From Candidatus Peregrinibacteria bacterium (GTDB lineage: Bacteria > Patescibacteriota > Gracilibacteria > Peribacterales > Peribacteraceae), in contig JAUSFD010000024.1 in NCBI GenBank assembly GCA_030649955.1, forward strand, positions 1 through 64,000: a stretch of DNA of 64,000 nucleotides, in the 5' to 3' direction. The translations under genes and the position numbers were made by a program. The notes beneath the pieces were generated by a model. It saw nothing but the letters and a program-made list of their open reading frames with translations. It did not search any database and was not told the DNA's origin. Every line of letters starts with the position of its first letter. Positions within the stretch are counted from its first letter, which is position 1. Shown piece after piece: positions 52,304 through 60,539 of the stretch.

Positions 52304-53656
52304 ATGCGTGTTCTCCTCATCTCCTCCTCCGCCCGTGGCCACGCCATCGCCGATGCTCTCACGAGGAGTTCCCAGACGCCGGAGATCATTTCCGTGTGTC
52401 CTCAAGCCAATCCCGGCATCAAGGCTCTCGCTGCGCAGCAGCACGTGACGAACATCATGGATTTCCCCTCCGTTCTCCGCATCGCTGCGGAAGTGAAGCC
52501 TGACTTTGCCATTATTGGGCCTGACGATCCCATTGCTGGCGGCCTCGCGGATGAGCTGCTCAAACTGGATATCCCGAGTGTCGCTCCACTCAAATCTCTC
52601 GCACAGGTGGAATCGAGCAAGGGATTCACGCGCAATCTCCTCGCAAGTCATGCTATCGATGCCTCTCCTCACTTCCGCATCTTCACACGAGAACAGAGCG
52701 GCGGGGATCTCGATGCGTTGAGGAAGGAGATTCACCGATTCATCGAGGATGATCTGCATGCCTCCTACGTTGTGAAGTACGACGCGCTGAAGGGTGGGAA
52801 AGGCGTGAAGGTCTCCGGCGATCACCTCGAGGCGGTAGCTGACGGAGTCGAGTACGCAATCGAGTGCCTGGAGGAATGTGGAAGAGTGGTGATAGAGGAG
52901 AAGCTCATCGGCGTTGAATTCAGTCTCCTCTCCTTCGTCTCGGGAGACCGCGTCGTGGATATGCCCATCGTGCAGGATCACAAGCGTGCGTTCGAAGGAG
53001 ACACAGGACCCAACACTGGCGGAATGGGAACCTACACCGATGCAAATCACTCACTCCCCTTCCTGACGCCCAATGACGTCGCACGTGCGAAGGAGATCAA
53101 TCGATTGACGGCTCACGCACTCTTGAAGGAATGCGGAACACCGTACAGGGGAATTCTCTACGGCGGATTCATCGCGGTGAAGGATGGAATACGTTTGATT
53201 GAATACAATGCGCGTTTTGGTGATCCTGAAGCTCTGAACATCCTCCCACTCCTCGAGTCGGATTTTGTCGCGATCTGTCTGGCAATCATCGATGGAACGC
53301 TGAACGAATCACTCGTTTCGTTCGCGAAGAAAGCAACAGTCTGCAAGTACATCACACCGAAGAGCTACCCGGATGCGAAGAATGAGAAAGGACAGGTAGT
53401 GACCTTTCCCAAAGACATTCCGGAGAACGCGCGCATCTTTTACGGCGATGTCTCGCAAGCCGATGATGGCACACTCCACCTGGGAGGATCGAGGACCGCG
53501 GGGATCGTCGGCATTGCGGACACGATTGCCAAGGCAGAACGGATTGCGGAGGAACTCTGCGCAAAAGTGGAGGGACCTGTGCGTCATCGGAAGGATATTG
53601 GCACAGCGAAGCTCATTGAACGACGCATCGAAATGCTGAGGAAGTTACGGGAATAG
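52304..53656 (+). CDS. purD: phosphoribosylamine-glycine ligase
   Basis: 450 residues. Joins phosphoribosylamine to glycine with ATP, directly after PurF in the pathway. GARS motifs: VLLISSSARGHAIADAL, IIGPDDPIAGGLADEL, ATP-grasp VVKYDALKGGKGVKV, TGPNTGGMGTY, and YNARFGDPEALNILPLL. Some insertions make it a little longer than the ~430 norm. There is no classic promoter in the repeat spacer, so it is likely read through from purF. Confidence 0.93.
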   Translation: MRVLLISSSARGHAIADALTRSSQTPEIISVCPQANPGIKALAAQQHVTNIMDFPSVLRIAAEVKPDFAIIGPDDPIAGGLADELLKLDIPSVAPLKSLAQVESSKGFTRNLLASHAIDASPHFRIFTREQSGGDLDALRKEIHRFIEDDLHASYVVKYDALKGGKGVKVSGDHLEAVADGVEYAIECLEECGRVVIEEKLIGVEFSLLSFVSGDRVVDMPIVQDHKRAFEGDTGPNTGGMGTYTDANHSLPFLTPNDVARAKEINRLTAHALLKECGTPYRGILYGGFIAVKDGIRLIEYNARFGDPEALNILPLLESDFVAICLAIIDGTLNESLVSFAKKATVCKYITPKSYPDAKNEKGQVVTFPKDIPENARIFYGDVSQADDGTLHLGGSRTAGIVGIADTIAKAERIAEELCAKVEGPVRHRKDIGTAKLIERRIEMLRKLRE

Positions 53657-53671
53657 GGACAGATCAATGGA

Positions 53672-54496
53672 TTATTCCTCCATTTTCAGCAATTTTGAGA
53701 CCGTTTTGAAAGCTGCCTTCGGAGAGAGGAAGAGATACGGAGTATCTTTCAGGAGGGGTTTCCATCTGCTCTCACCAGCGAAATGGAGCAATCCCGCTGA
53801 GATGAACACACGCTTGTCATCTGCTCGCGCATTGCTCACGTAGTCGAGCAGACGATTGTTGCGCTTCTTCCCAATGCGGAGAATCCTCAGCTTGATCGCA
53901 GTCACTCTCCGGAGAATGACCGTGTGACGGGTGATGTCGCGAGTTTCGTTTGCCTCCTTCACAAGGTCATGGAGTTCATGCATTGCCTGATCGTGTTCAG
54001 CGGCGAGCTTCGCATCATCCCACCCGTGCACGGTGGGGTGTTTGCCAGTTTTCGTAAGTACCATAACAAGGGGGTGTGCTTGTGCTTTCTCATCACTCGT
54101 GCTCTCGACGAGGAGTATATCTTCATCCCGAACCATGCTCCCAAGGAGTGCCCAAAGAGTGAGAGCATCATCAAGATCACTATGTTTATCACCGAAACCG
54201 AGTACCTGTGCGCGCTCCACTGGTGCATTGCCGCTCCATGCGACGAAGGACTCTCTGAGAAAATGGTCGATGCGAGGATTCGTGGAGAGTTCCTTTGGAA
54301 TCTCCCTCTCCAATCTCTCCAAGGGTAAACTACTCTCCTCAATTTCAACGGAATCAATCTTCCCTTCCATATTCTCGTCTGTCCTGATGCCGAGAAGAGT
54401 CAGGAAGACTGCACCTTGAACCCCTGCTCGCAAGAGTTCTCTCCGTGAAGGGCGTCGATATCCTTCTCTAGAGGGATCCTGGGTTTCAGTTTCCAT
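53672..54496 (-). CDS. Tat-signal-like exported protein, unknown function
   Basis: 274 residues. SRRELLRAGVQGAVFLTLLG (~17-36) looks like a twin-arginine export signal. The mature part has GFGDKHSDLDDALTLWALL (~100-118), DILLVESTSDEK, WDDAKLAAEHDQAMHELHDL and near the end VFISAGLLHFAGES. A His early and a GLLHF-like strand late recall the ChaN/TraB-GumN-type fold, but similarity is weak. Upstream sequence has TTGACA (54526-54531) without a convincing -10 box. Convergent with purD, 15 bp away. Confidence 0.5.
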   Translation of the reverse strand: METETQDPSREGYRRPSRRELLRAGVQGAVFLTLLGIRTDENMEGKIDSVEIEESSLPLERLEREIPKELSTNPRIDHFLRESFVAWSGNAPVERAQVLGFGDKHSDLDDALTLWALLGSMVRDEDILLVESTSDEKAQAHPLVMVLTKTGKHPTVHGWDDAKLAAEHDQAMHELHDLVKEANETRDITRHTVILRRVTAIKLRILRIGKKRNNRLLDYVSNARADDKRVFISAGLLHFAGESRWKPLLKDTPYLFLSPKAAFKTVSKLLKMEE

Positions 54497-54633
54497 CCTT
54501 TGTATTTTGAATTAAATATTCATTTTGTCAAATCCTTACCAGGGAAGCACTATGCGAATAATTCCCTGCGTTTTCATCGCTATCTGTCGTGCGAGCAACA
54601 AGGAGAACTTGCAGTATTGTACTAATATATTAT

Positions 54634-55701
54634 TCAACTTTTTCTGCTTTCAGCTGCGAGTTTCTGCTCCTCATCTCCCTTCTTCAGAGCAGCGACTATA
54701 TCTCCGATCCCTCCCTCCATTATTCGCGGCAAATTGCTGAAGTTCTCCCCAATGCGGTGATCGGTGACGCGGTCCTGGGGGAAGTTGTACGTGCGGATCT
54801 TCTCGCTGCGATCACCAGTGCCAATCTGACCCGAACGTAGATCTCCCCTCTCCTTCGCGAGCTTCTCCTGCTGGAAGGCGTAGAGGCGACTGCGGAGCAC
54901 ACTCATCGCCAGCGAACGGTTCTTCAACTGGCTGCGTTCAGTTTGGCAGGAAACTACCATGCCCGTGGGAAGGTGCGTGATGCGCACAGCGCTCTCGGTC
55001 TTGTTCACGTGTTGTCCTCCAGCACCACTGGCGCGGAACGTATCGAGACGCAGATCCTCGGCGCGAATCTCCACATCAACCTCTTCTGCTTCCGGGAGGA
55101 TAGCGACCGTGGCTGTCGAGGTGTGCACACGGCCTTTGTTCTCCGTCGCGGGGATGCGCTGTACGCGATGCACACCCGACTCGTACTTGAGCTCGCCGTA
55201 TGCACCAGCACCGTCGATTTTGCACGATGCCTCCTTGATTCCTCCCCCGTCCGCATCGGACTTATCGAGGAGTTCCGTCGCCCATCCGCGTTGCTCCGCG
55301 TACCGCAGATACATGCGCAGGAGTTCCCCCGCGAAGAGTGCCGCCTCCTCGCCGCCCGTTCCCGCACGCACCTCGAGGATAACACTCCTGTCGTCGTCGG
55401 GATCCCGCGGGACGAGGAATGCCTTCATCTCCTCTAAGAGTACGGGCATACGTGCTCGCGCAGCTGCAGCTTCCTCTTCTGCAAGTTCCTTCAGCTCAGG
55501 ATCGTTCTCCACTTCGGCAACAGACCGGATGGCACTCTCACAACGTCGGTACTCCTCGAGGAGGAGTGTAAGGGGCTTGAGTTCAGCGATACGCTTCTGG
55601 ATGCGGATCAAGCGCTTGGTATCCGCAAAGACCTCCGGGTTCTGGAGGCTTTTCTCCAAGGACGCATACTCTTCCTGCAGCGCGGTGAGCTTCTCGAGCA
55701 T
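54634..55701 (-). CDS. prfA: peptide chain release factor 1
   Basis: 355 residues. Terminates translation at UAA and UAG. The recognition motif PAT (~184-186, in QRIPATENKGRVHTS) identifies RF1, since RF2 has SPF; the catalytic GGQ is at ~228-230 in ASGAGGQHVNKTESAVR. TAGGAT (55708-55713 on the complement) lies 6 nt before ATG 55701, so the GTG at 55707 is rejected. TGA stops elsewhere in the window require an RF2 outside it. Confidence 0.95.
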   Translation of the reverse strand: MLEKLTALQEEYASLEKSLQNPEVFADTKRLIRIQKRIAELKPLTLLLEEYRRCESAIRSVAEVENDPELKELAEEEAAAARARMPVLLEEMKAFLVPRDPDDDRSVILEVRAGTGGEEAALFAGELLRMYLRYAEQRGWATELLDKSDADGGGIKEASCKIDGAGAYGELKYESGVHRVQRIPATENKGRVHTSTATVAILPEAEEVDVEIRAEDLRLDTFRASGAGGQHVNKTESAVRITHLPTGMVVSCQTERSQLKNRSLAMSVLRSRLYAFQQEKLAKERGDLRSGQIGTGDRSEKIRTYNFPQDRVTDHRIGENFSNLPRIMEGGIGDIVAALKKGDEEQKLAAESRKS

Positions 55702-55721
55702 GGCCACATCCTACCGGAGAC

Positions 55722-56294
55722 TCAGCGCGCTGGCACCGGCTTCGCAGTGGGCTTCTCAAGCGGTTCTACTGTCGGGGGACGCATCCACTCCGGGAGCTCC
55801 GATGCAGGGACTTCCGGCCCCAGCCGCACGCCGCGGATGACGGCTTTGCACGAGGGGTTCACGACAACATCAACGAGAAGACGGCGGGCATTGCGCACCT
55901 GCTCGAGCTCCTGCCCCAAGCCTTCCTCGACGAAGTACTGCGCGATATCCGGGAAGATGAGTCTGCGGTACTGCCCTTGGCCGCGTATGCACACCTCACC
56001 TGGGCCAAGAGTGGGGAATTCCTCACTGAAGCGCACGCGCTCGAACGTGTCCCCCTTCTTCTCGAGTACTGCATACACGGTCTGTCCTCCTTCCCACTTC
56101 GCCGGCAGATCTGCGCCCGCCTGGTACCCCAGGACCACGTACTGCCCGCGGAAGATGGACATGGGATCGATGGGCTCGGTGCGTAGCGTGATGACGGTTC
56201 CATTGCGCATGTGGAGCACGTAGGGCAGGAAGAGCCCAAACACCATCGCGAGCTCCAGGAGTAAGCCGATGAGGAAGAGTGTGCGCCTGTTCAT
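55722..56294 (-). CDS. GDYXXLXY-domain protein
   Basis: 190 residues. One N-terminal membrane segment (TLFLIGLLLELAMVFGLFLPYV), then the family core RTEPIDPMSIFRGQYVVLGY, with the RGQYVVLGY form of the GDYXXLXY signature, and TVYAVLEKKGDTFERV. It ends in a Pro-rich tail. Overlaps the DUF2157 gene stop by 4 nt. Such proteins are regularly next to DUF2157/DUF4401 membrane proteins and probably form a complex; the function is unknown. Confidence 0.82.
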   Translation of the reverse strand: MNRRTLFLIGLLLELAMVFGLFLPYVLHMRNGTVITLRTEPIDPMSIFRGQYVVLGYQAGADLPAKWEGGQTVYAVLEKKGDTFERVRFSEEFPTLGPGEVCIRGQGQYRRLIFPDIAQYFVEEGLGQELEQVRNARRLLVDVVVNPSCKAVIRGVRLGPEVPASELPEWMRPPTVEPLEKPTAKPVPAR

Positions 56295-57526
56295 CTCCGC
56301 ATCGTGGTGAGGATTTGACGCCGTTTACGCTCGAGAGTCATCGTGAGGGCGAGGATCAGTATGCCCCCAATGATGAAGGCGAGGGAGCGGTCGAAGAGCG
56401 CGAAGACCCAGGAGAAGTACTGGACGATGATGGCAGCAGCCACCCCGAGCATCCCCATATTCACAACGGGCGTCATGTGGAGGATGGTGCCGTACCAGAT
56501 GACCGTGAGGAGGAAGACGAAGGAGAGGAGGATGTGCATCACGAAGAACGCGGTGAAGAGCGTCCCATTCGTTCCATTCAAGAGATAGAACGAAAGACCA
56601 TCGGAACCGAGGGGATAGCCCAACCACTCCGGCACACGGGTGACGATGAACAGGTACGCAACGTAGAGAACGAGAGCCAGGAGCGCCCATACCCCCTGCT
56701 TCGTTTGGAAGACGCCAAAGCCGACGGCGAGGAGGAAGAGTGCGAGGGAGACCAAGGTCACGACGATGGCAACCGGATCCGTCGCGAAGCGGAAGAATCC
56801 GTAGAAGACCGACTCATCCGCTGTGGAAACGACGACCGGGAGGATGATGAGGAAGATGCCCCAGTGGAAGAGTGTTGTGGACCCGAAGGAGAGTCCCTTC
56901 GCTCGCCGGTGGAGGACACCCAAGCTCATGAGCCCCATGCCGATGATCGGGAGAATCGTGAGGATGCTCCGACGGTTATCGAAGAGGAAATCGAGTTCAG
57001 AGAAGAAGCCGCTCGTTGCGTAACTGCGCAGCCACCCCAGGAAGAGGAGGAGGAGCGGGACGGCGAGCCACAGATGGAGCTTCGATCTCAGCACGTACGC
57101 GAAGATTGCTGTCCCCAGGAACCAGAGGAGCGCTCCCCACCAGAACGTGAGCGGCAGGTGATAGATTTGCCCGATGAGGAAAATGCTCGCACCATAGATG
57201 AACACGTTCACGAACAGGAGCGCGAGGCCCGTCTTCTCGAACGCTCTGTTCTCGAATGCGAGGTAGTACCCTGCGATTGCAGTGGAGATCATGCCGAGGA
57301 GGAGAAGCGCCACCTTGACTACGGGTAGCATTTCTTGCCAGTTACTCGCAATAAAGAGGATCACTCCCAGTCCTATGAGGATTGCTCCCACTGCGGAAAA
57401 GATACTGATCGCACGGTGCGGGATCTCCCCTGAGCCACTCTGAATGCTCTTGCGGAGCTCCTGCGCCTTCTTCTCCGTGAGGAGTCCTTCGTCCTGCCAG
57501 TGTGCGAGAGCCTGATCAACGTTCAC
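56291..57526 (-). CDS. DUF2157 membrane protein
   Basis: 411 residues from GTG 57526. A soluble N-terminal helix pair (VDQALAHWQDEGLLTEKKAQEL, in pieces) precedes about twelve membrane helices (AISIFSAVGAILIGLGVILF onward). GTG is preferred to ATG 57550 because DUF2157 homology starts at NVDQALAHW and TATCCT lies 8 nt before it. Coupled by 4-nt overlap to the GDYXXLXY gene downstream. Role unknown. Confidence 0.8.
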   Translation of the reverse strand: MNVDQALAHWQDEGLLTEKKAQELRKSIQSGSGEIPHRAISIFSAVGAILIGLGVILFIASNWQEMLPVVKVALLLLGMISTAIAGYYLAFENRAFEKTGLALLFVNVFIYGASIFLIGQIYHLPLTFWWGALLWFLGTAIFAYVLRSKLHLWLAVPLLLLFLGWLRSYATSGFFSELDFLFDNRRSILTILPIIGMGLMSLGVLHRRAKGLSFGSTTLFHWGIFLIILPVVVSTADESVFYGFFRFATDPVAIVVTLVSLALFLLAVGFGVFQTKQGVWALLALVLYVAYLFIVTRVPEWLGYPLGSDGLSFYLLNGTNGTLFTAFFVMHILLSFVFLLTVIWYGTILHMTPVVNMGMLGVAAAIIVQYFSWVFALFDRSLAFIIGGILILALTMTLERKRRQILTTMRR

Positions 57527-57555
57527 GATCGCACAGGATACACAATTCCCCATTT

Positions 57556-57696
57556 TTTTCAACCGCTTCTTCTCTCGAGAAGAAAACCCAAAGCCCAAAA
57601 CCCAACTCCCAAAAAAGTTCAAAATTTCAATATTCCAATTTTCAAACTTGGAACTTGTTCATTATTTGGTCTTTGGGCTTTGGGTTTTGGAACTTA
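57556..57696. repeat. CCCAAAG word repeats forming an inverted repeat
   Basis: AAAACCCAAAGCCCAAAACC on the left is complemented by TTTGGGCTTTGGGTTTTGG on the right (~57655-57692), around an AT-rich core with CCAATTTTCAAACTTGG. A separate 8-bp hairpin TTCTTCTC-TC-GAGAAGAA lies at the left edge. It fills the divergent spacer between DUF2157 and mnmA. Confidence 0.8.
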
Positions 57697-57726
57697 TGAT
57701 CCGTGAGTCTACTGTTTCCCAGACCC

Positions 57727-58818
57727 ATGCGCATCCTCGTCGCTCTCTCCGGCGGAATCGACTCCTCCACCGTCGCCCACATGCTCGCAGAGCAGGGGCA
57801 CGAGCTCATCGGTGTGCGATTCACGTTATGGAGTGATCCTCTCGCACCCGCGCTCGCGGAGATCCTCCCGAACAAGTGTTGCAATGCACAGACGGCTGCC
57901 CGAGCCGCAGCGACTGCGAAGGCATTGAAGATCCCGCTGCACATCGTTGACCTCTCTGAGGAATTCAAGAGAGCTGTCGTGGACCCATTCCTCGCAGGGT
58001 ACCGCGCAGGGAAGACGCCGAACCCGTGCATCGGCTGCAATCGATCGATCAAGTTCGGCAAACTCCTCTCACTCATGGAGGAGCTTCATTGCGAGCGGCT
58101 CGCGACCGGTCACTACGCGCGCACAGCAACGGAGGAGCTCTCCGATGGATCCACGCGGATGCTACTGCTGGAAGCCGAGGATGAGCGCAAGGACCAGAGC
58201 TACTACCTCTACGGACTCACGCAGGAACAGCTCGCGCGCGCCGTCTTCCCACTCGGCACGATGCGGAAGGCAGAGGTGTACGCGCTCGCGAAGCGCTATG
58301 ACGTCCCATACGATGAGTATTACCGCGAGAGTCAGGACCTCTGCTTCTTCCCAGAGAAAACGCCCGAGCAGTTCCTCCGGCGCCACCTCACAGATGCACT
58401 GAAGCCCGGAAAGATCGTACGGCGCGATGGTACCGTCGTCGGAGATCATGAGGGGCTACCGCTCTACACGGTCGGTCAACGTCGTGGTCTTGGGATTGGC
58501 GGGCTCACGATTCCGTTGGAGGTGGTGTCCAAGGACTCCGACCGTAATGAACTCGTTGTCGCGGAACGAGGGGAAGTGCACACAGACGAAGTGACGCTCA
58601 CTGATCTGCGCTTCGTCTCCTGGATTCCCGAACCAGGCATGGAGCACGCGTTTGAGTGTCGTCTTCGCTCACTCTCTCCAAGGAGGAGCGGAACGCTCTC
58701 CATTGAAGGGAATACCGCCCGATTCTCCTTCCCCGATCCCGTGTCACCTCAAGCTCCCGGGCAAGCACTCGTGCTCTACAGAGGCCGCGAAGTCGTGGGG
58801 GGTGGAACTATGGGCTGA
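57727..58818 (+). CDS. mnmA: tRNA-specific 2-thiouridylase
   Basis: 363 residues. Makes s2U34 in tRNA Lys, Glu and Gln. PP-loop ATP site ALSGGIDSSTVAHML (~6-20), catalytic Cys101 in NPCIGCNRSIKF and the persulfide-accepting Cys206 in ESQDLCFF. The late domain has YTVGQRRGLGIGG. The ATG at 57727 begins the conserved RILVALSGG; TACTGT 11 nt upstream may be the -10 box. Confidence 0.94.
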   Translation: MRILVALSGGIDSSTVAHMLAEQGHELIGVRFTLWSDPLAPALAEILPNKCCNAQTAARAAATAKALKIPLHIVDLSEEFKRAVVDPFLAGYRAGKTPNPCIGCNRSIKFGKLLSLMEELHCERLATGHYARTATEELSDGSTRMLLLEAEDERKDQSYYLYGLTQEQLARAVFPLGTMRKAEVYALAKRYDVPYDEYYRESQDLCFFPEKTPEQFLRRHLTDALKPGKIVRRDGTVVGDHEGLPLYTVGQRRGLGIGGLTIPLEVVSKDSDRNELVVAERGEVHTDEVTLTDLRFVSWIPEPGMEHAFECRLRSLSPRRSGTLSIEGNTARFSFPDPVSPQAPGQALVLYRGREVVGGGTMG

Positions 58819-58906
58819 CCGCTCGATTCCGGCGGACGGGAGCGCTATACTGCTCCCCTTCTGCAGTGCAGAGATGCGGAAGATATGCTACAATACTCTG
58901 ATTCCT

Positions 58907-60067
58907 ATGCCCCCTTCCCACCAGGCACAGTACGACAGCGAGGGGAACATCATTCTGCCCTCCCCGCCGGAGGTGCAGCGCTACGAGGAACCTCTAGAAC
59001 TGGCTCCTCCACCCACACATCCTGTTTCGCAGCGTGAGCGTCCGACCGTGGACGCGCTGTGGCGGCAGGTGCGCGGCCGCATCGGCGGTGTCGCGAGTGA
59101 TTTCCTCACGGAGGGAGCTCAGCAATACCGCATGAGCTTGCGCGACGGTACGACGCTGTGGGTGAAGATGAAGACGGGGTCGAAGTCCCTCTCGCGAATA
59201 CTCTGGTCCTTCCTCGCACAACCCGTCTGGATTCCCGCGCGAAATCACACGGTGAAGCAGTACAGTAGGGGGACACTCTTCCTCATCGATACTGTTCGTT
59301 TCGGGGGAACCTTCGCCGGCATCTTCCTCCTGCTCTTCGTTTCGCTCAATTACGAGAGCTTCTGGAAGATCTTCAGTGCAAATCTCAATCCCCTGAGGGA
59401 TCTCCCCGGGGCCGAGGAGGAAGCGAGTGGCTTCGATAGCGCTCTCAAGGAGAAGCTCAAACACGTCCCGTCGCTCTCCACTGCAGGGCGTGCGGAGGGG
59501 AACCTCTTGAGCTACCTCCCCGAGGTCGGTCCGCCCGAGAATCTCCTCATCATCGCGAAGCTCAACTTGAACGTCCCCCTCGTGACTCCTCCCTTCGAAG
59601 CCCTGTTGCAGGAGGATTGGGCACAGGTCGAGACGGATATCCAGTCGTCACTCCAGTACGGAGTTGTCCACTACCCGGGCACTGCGCGACCGGGTCAGGC
59701 GGGCAACTTCTTCGTCACTGGCCATAGCTCGTACTACCCGTGGGCGGATGGAAACTACAAGACGGTCTTCGCTCGGCTGCAGGAGCTCCATGTCGGCGAC
59801 GAGTACTGGGTGTACTACGGTGGGGATAAGCACCGCTACGTCATTCGCGAGAAGAAAGAGGTTCGCCCATCGGACATCTCCGTCCTCGACCAGCCCTCGG
59901 ATGCACGACTCTCCACACTCATGACGTGCACACCCGTGGGGACAACGCTCCGACGGTTGATCATCGTTGCGGAGGAAGTAGATCCCATCACCGGCATCGC
60001 CCTCGAGGTCGGCGCTCAATCCGAGCGTGATACGCCGAATGTGCCATTAGAACTCCTCCCGATTTAG
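58907..60067 (+). CDS. sortase-family transpeptidase
   Basis: 386 residues, longer than usual. A ~130-residue Pro-rich cytoplasmic N-terminus precedes one membrane segment (FGGTFAGIFLLLFVSLNYES region), then the sortase barrel: NLNVPLVTP, catalytic His in FFVTGHSSYYPW, catalytic Cys in STLMTCTPVGTT and Arg in LRRLIIVAE. Anchors or links surface proteins after cutting a sorting motif. No LPxTG substrate was found here. TACTCT (58894-58899) lies 7 nt before ATG 58907. Confidence 0.88.
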   Translation: MPPSHQAQYDSEGNIILPSPPEVQRYEEPLELAPPPTHPVSQRERPTVDALWRQVRGRIGGVASDFLTEGAQQYRMSLRDGTTLWVKMKTGSKSLSRILWSFLAQPVWIPARNHTVKQYSRGTLFLIDTVRFGGTFAGIFLLLFVSLNYESFWKIFSANLNPLRDLPGAEEEASGFDSALKEKLKHVPSLSTAGRAEGNLLSYLPEVGPPENLLIIAKLNLNVPLVTPPFEALLQEDWAQVETDIQSSLQYGVVHYPGTARPGQAGNFFVTGHSSYYPWADGNYKTVFARLQELHVGDEYWVYYGGDKHRYVIREKKEVRPSDISVLDQPSDARLSTLMTCTPVGTTLRRLIIVAEEVDPITGIALEVGAQSERDTPNVPLELLPI

Positions 60068-60178
60068 GATTAGGATTTGGATTAGGGTTTGAGGGAATCT
60101 GTTCATGGAGAGAGAGTATATATACTCCCTCCGAGTCGTTCATTTCGTCCTAATCCTAACCCTAATCCTAATCCTCAC
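60068..60178. repeat. TTAGGAT word repeats around a palindrome
   Basis: GGATTAGGATTTGGATTAGG follows the sortase stop and its complement (CCTAATCCTAACCCTAATCC) ends just before the tRNA. The centre carries the perfect palindrome GAGTATATATACTC (about 60114-60127). Same word family as the spacer at 48838. Confidence 0.8.
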
Positions 60179-60180
60179 TC

Positions 60181-60266
60181 GCCGCTGTGGTGGAACGGTA
60201 GACACGGGGGACTTAAAATCCCCTGCCCTCACGGGCTTCTCGGTTCGATTCCGAGCAGCGGCACCA
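60181..60266 (+). tRNA. tRNA-Leu (UAA)
   Basis: Acceptor GCCGCTG pairs with CAGCGGC, discriminator A, encoded CCA (60264-60266). The anticodon loop CTTAAAA gives anticodon UAA. A long variable arm (class II) and TTCGATTCC T loop are present. Confidence 0.93.
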
Positions 60267-60296
60267 TTCGATTCGCCCTCACTCCGTTCGGGCTCA

Positions 60297-60360
60297 CTCA
60301 TGGTAAACCATTCGACTCTCTTATTGCGCGAATCGAATGACCCTGAGCGTAGTCGAAGGG
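60297..60360. repeat. tRNA-downstream repeats, copy 2
   Basis: CTCATGGTAAACCATTCGA (60297-60315) is identical to 19393-19411, and CCCTGAGCGTAGTCGAAGGG (60341-60360) is the inverse of 19204-19223. Thus both tRNA-Leu genes carry the same two small elements. The rest of the spacer up to 60500 contains further TCGAAT/ATTCGA words and no gene. Confidence 0.85.
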
Positions 60361-60500
60361 CCAATTCTCGATTCGCAGTTCACTACGCTCACTCCTCGCT
60401 CATGGTCCTCTCACCTTCGGTGCTCGGGCCACTACTTCGCAGAGAAATGCTGATGAAGCAATTCCCCATTACGTAGATCGGTTCGTATCGCTGAATCTAT

Positions 60501-60529
60501 TTGCAGTAAATACAAAAACATAGTATAAT
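60501..60529 (+). promoter_or_regulatory. promoter of EamA gene
   Basis: TTGCAG (60501-60506), 17-nt spacer, consensus TATAAT (60524-60529), ATG 10 nt later. Confidence 0.7.
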
Positions 60530-60539
60530 AATATGAAAC

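Noticed and set aside
56279-57328. 349-residue highly acidic open frame on the plus strand
   Set aside because: Antisense to the DUF2157 membrane protein; acidic composition is the mirror of hydrophobic codons.
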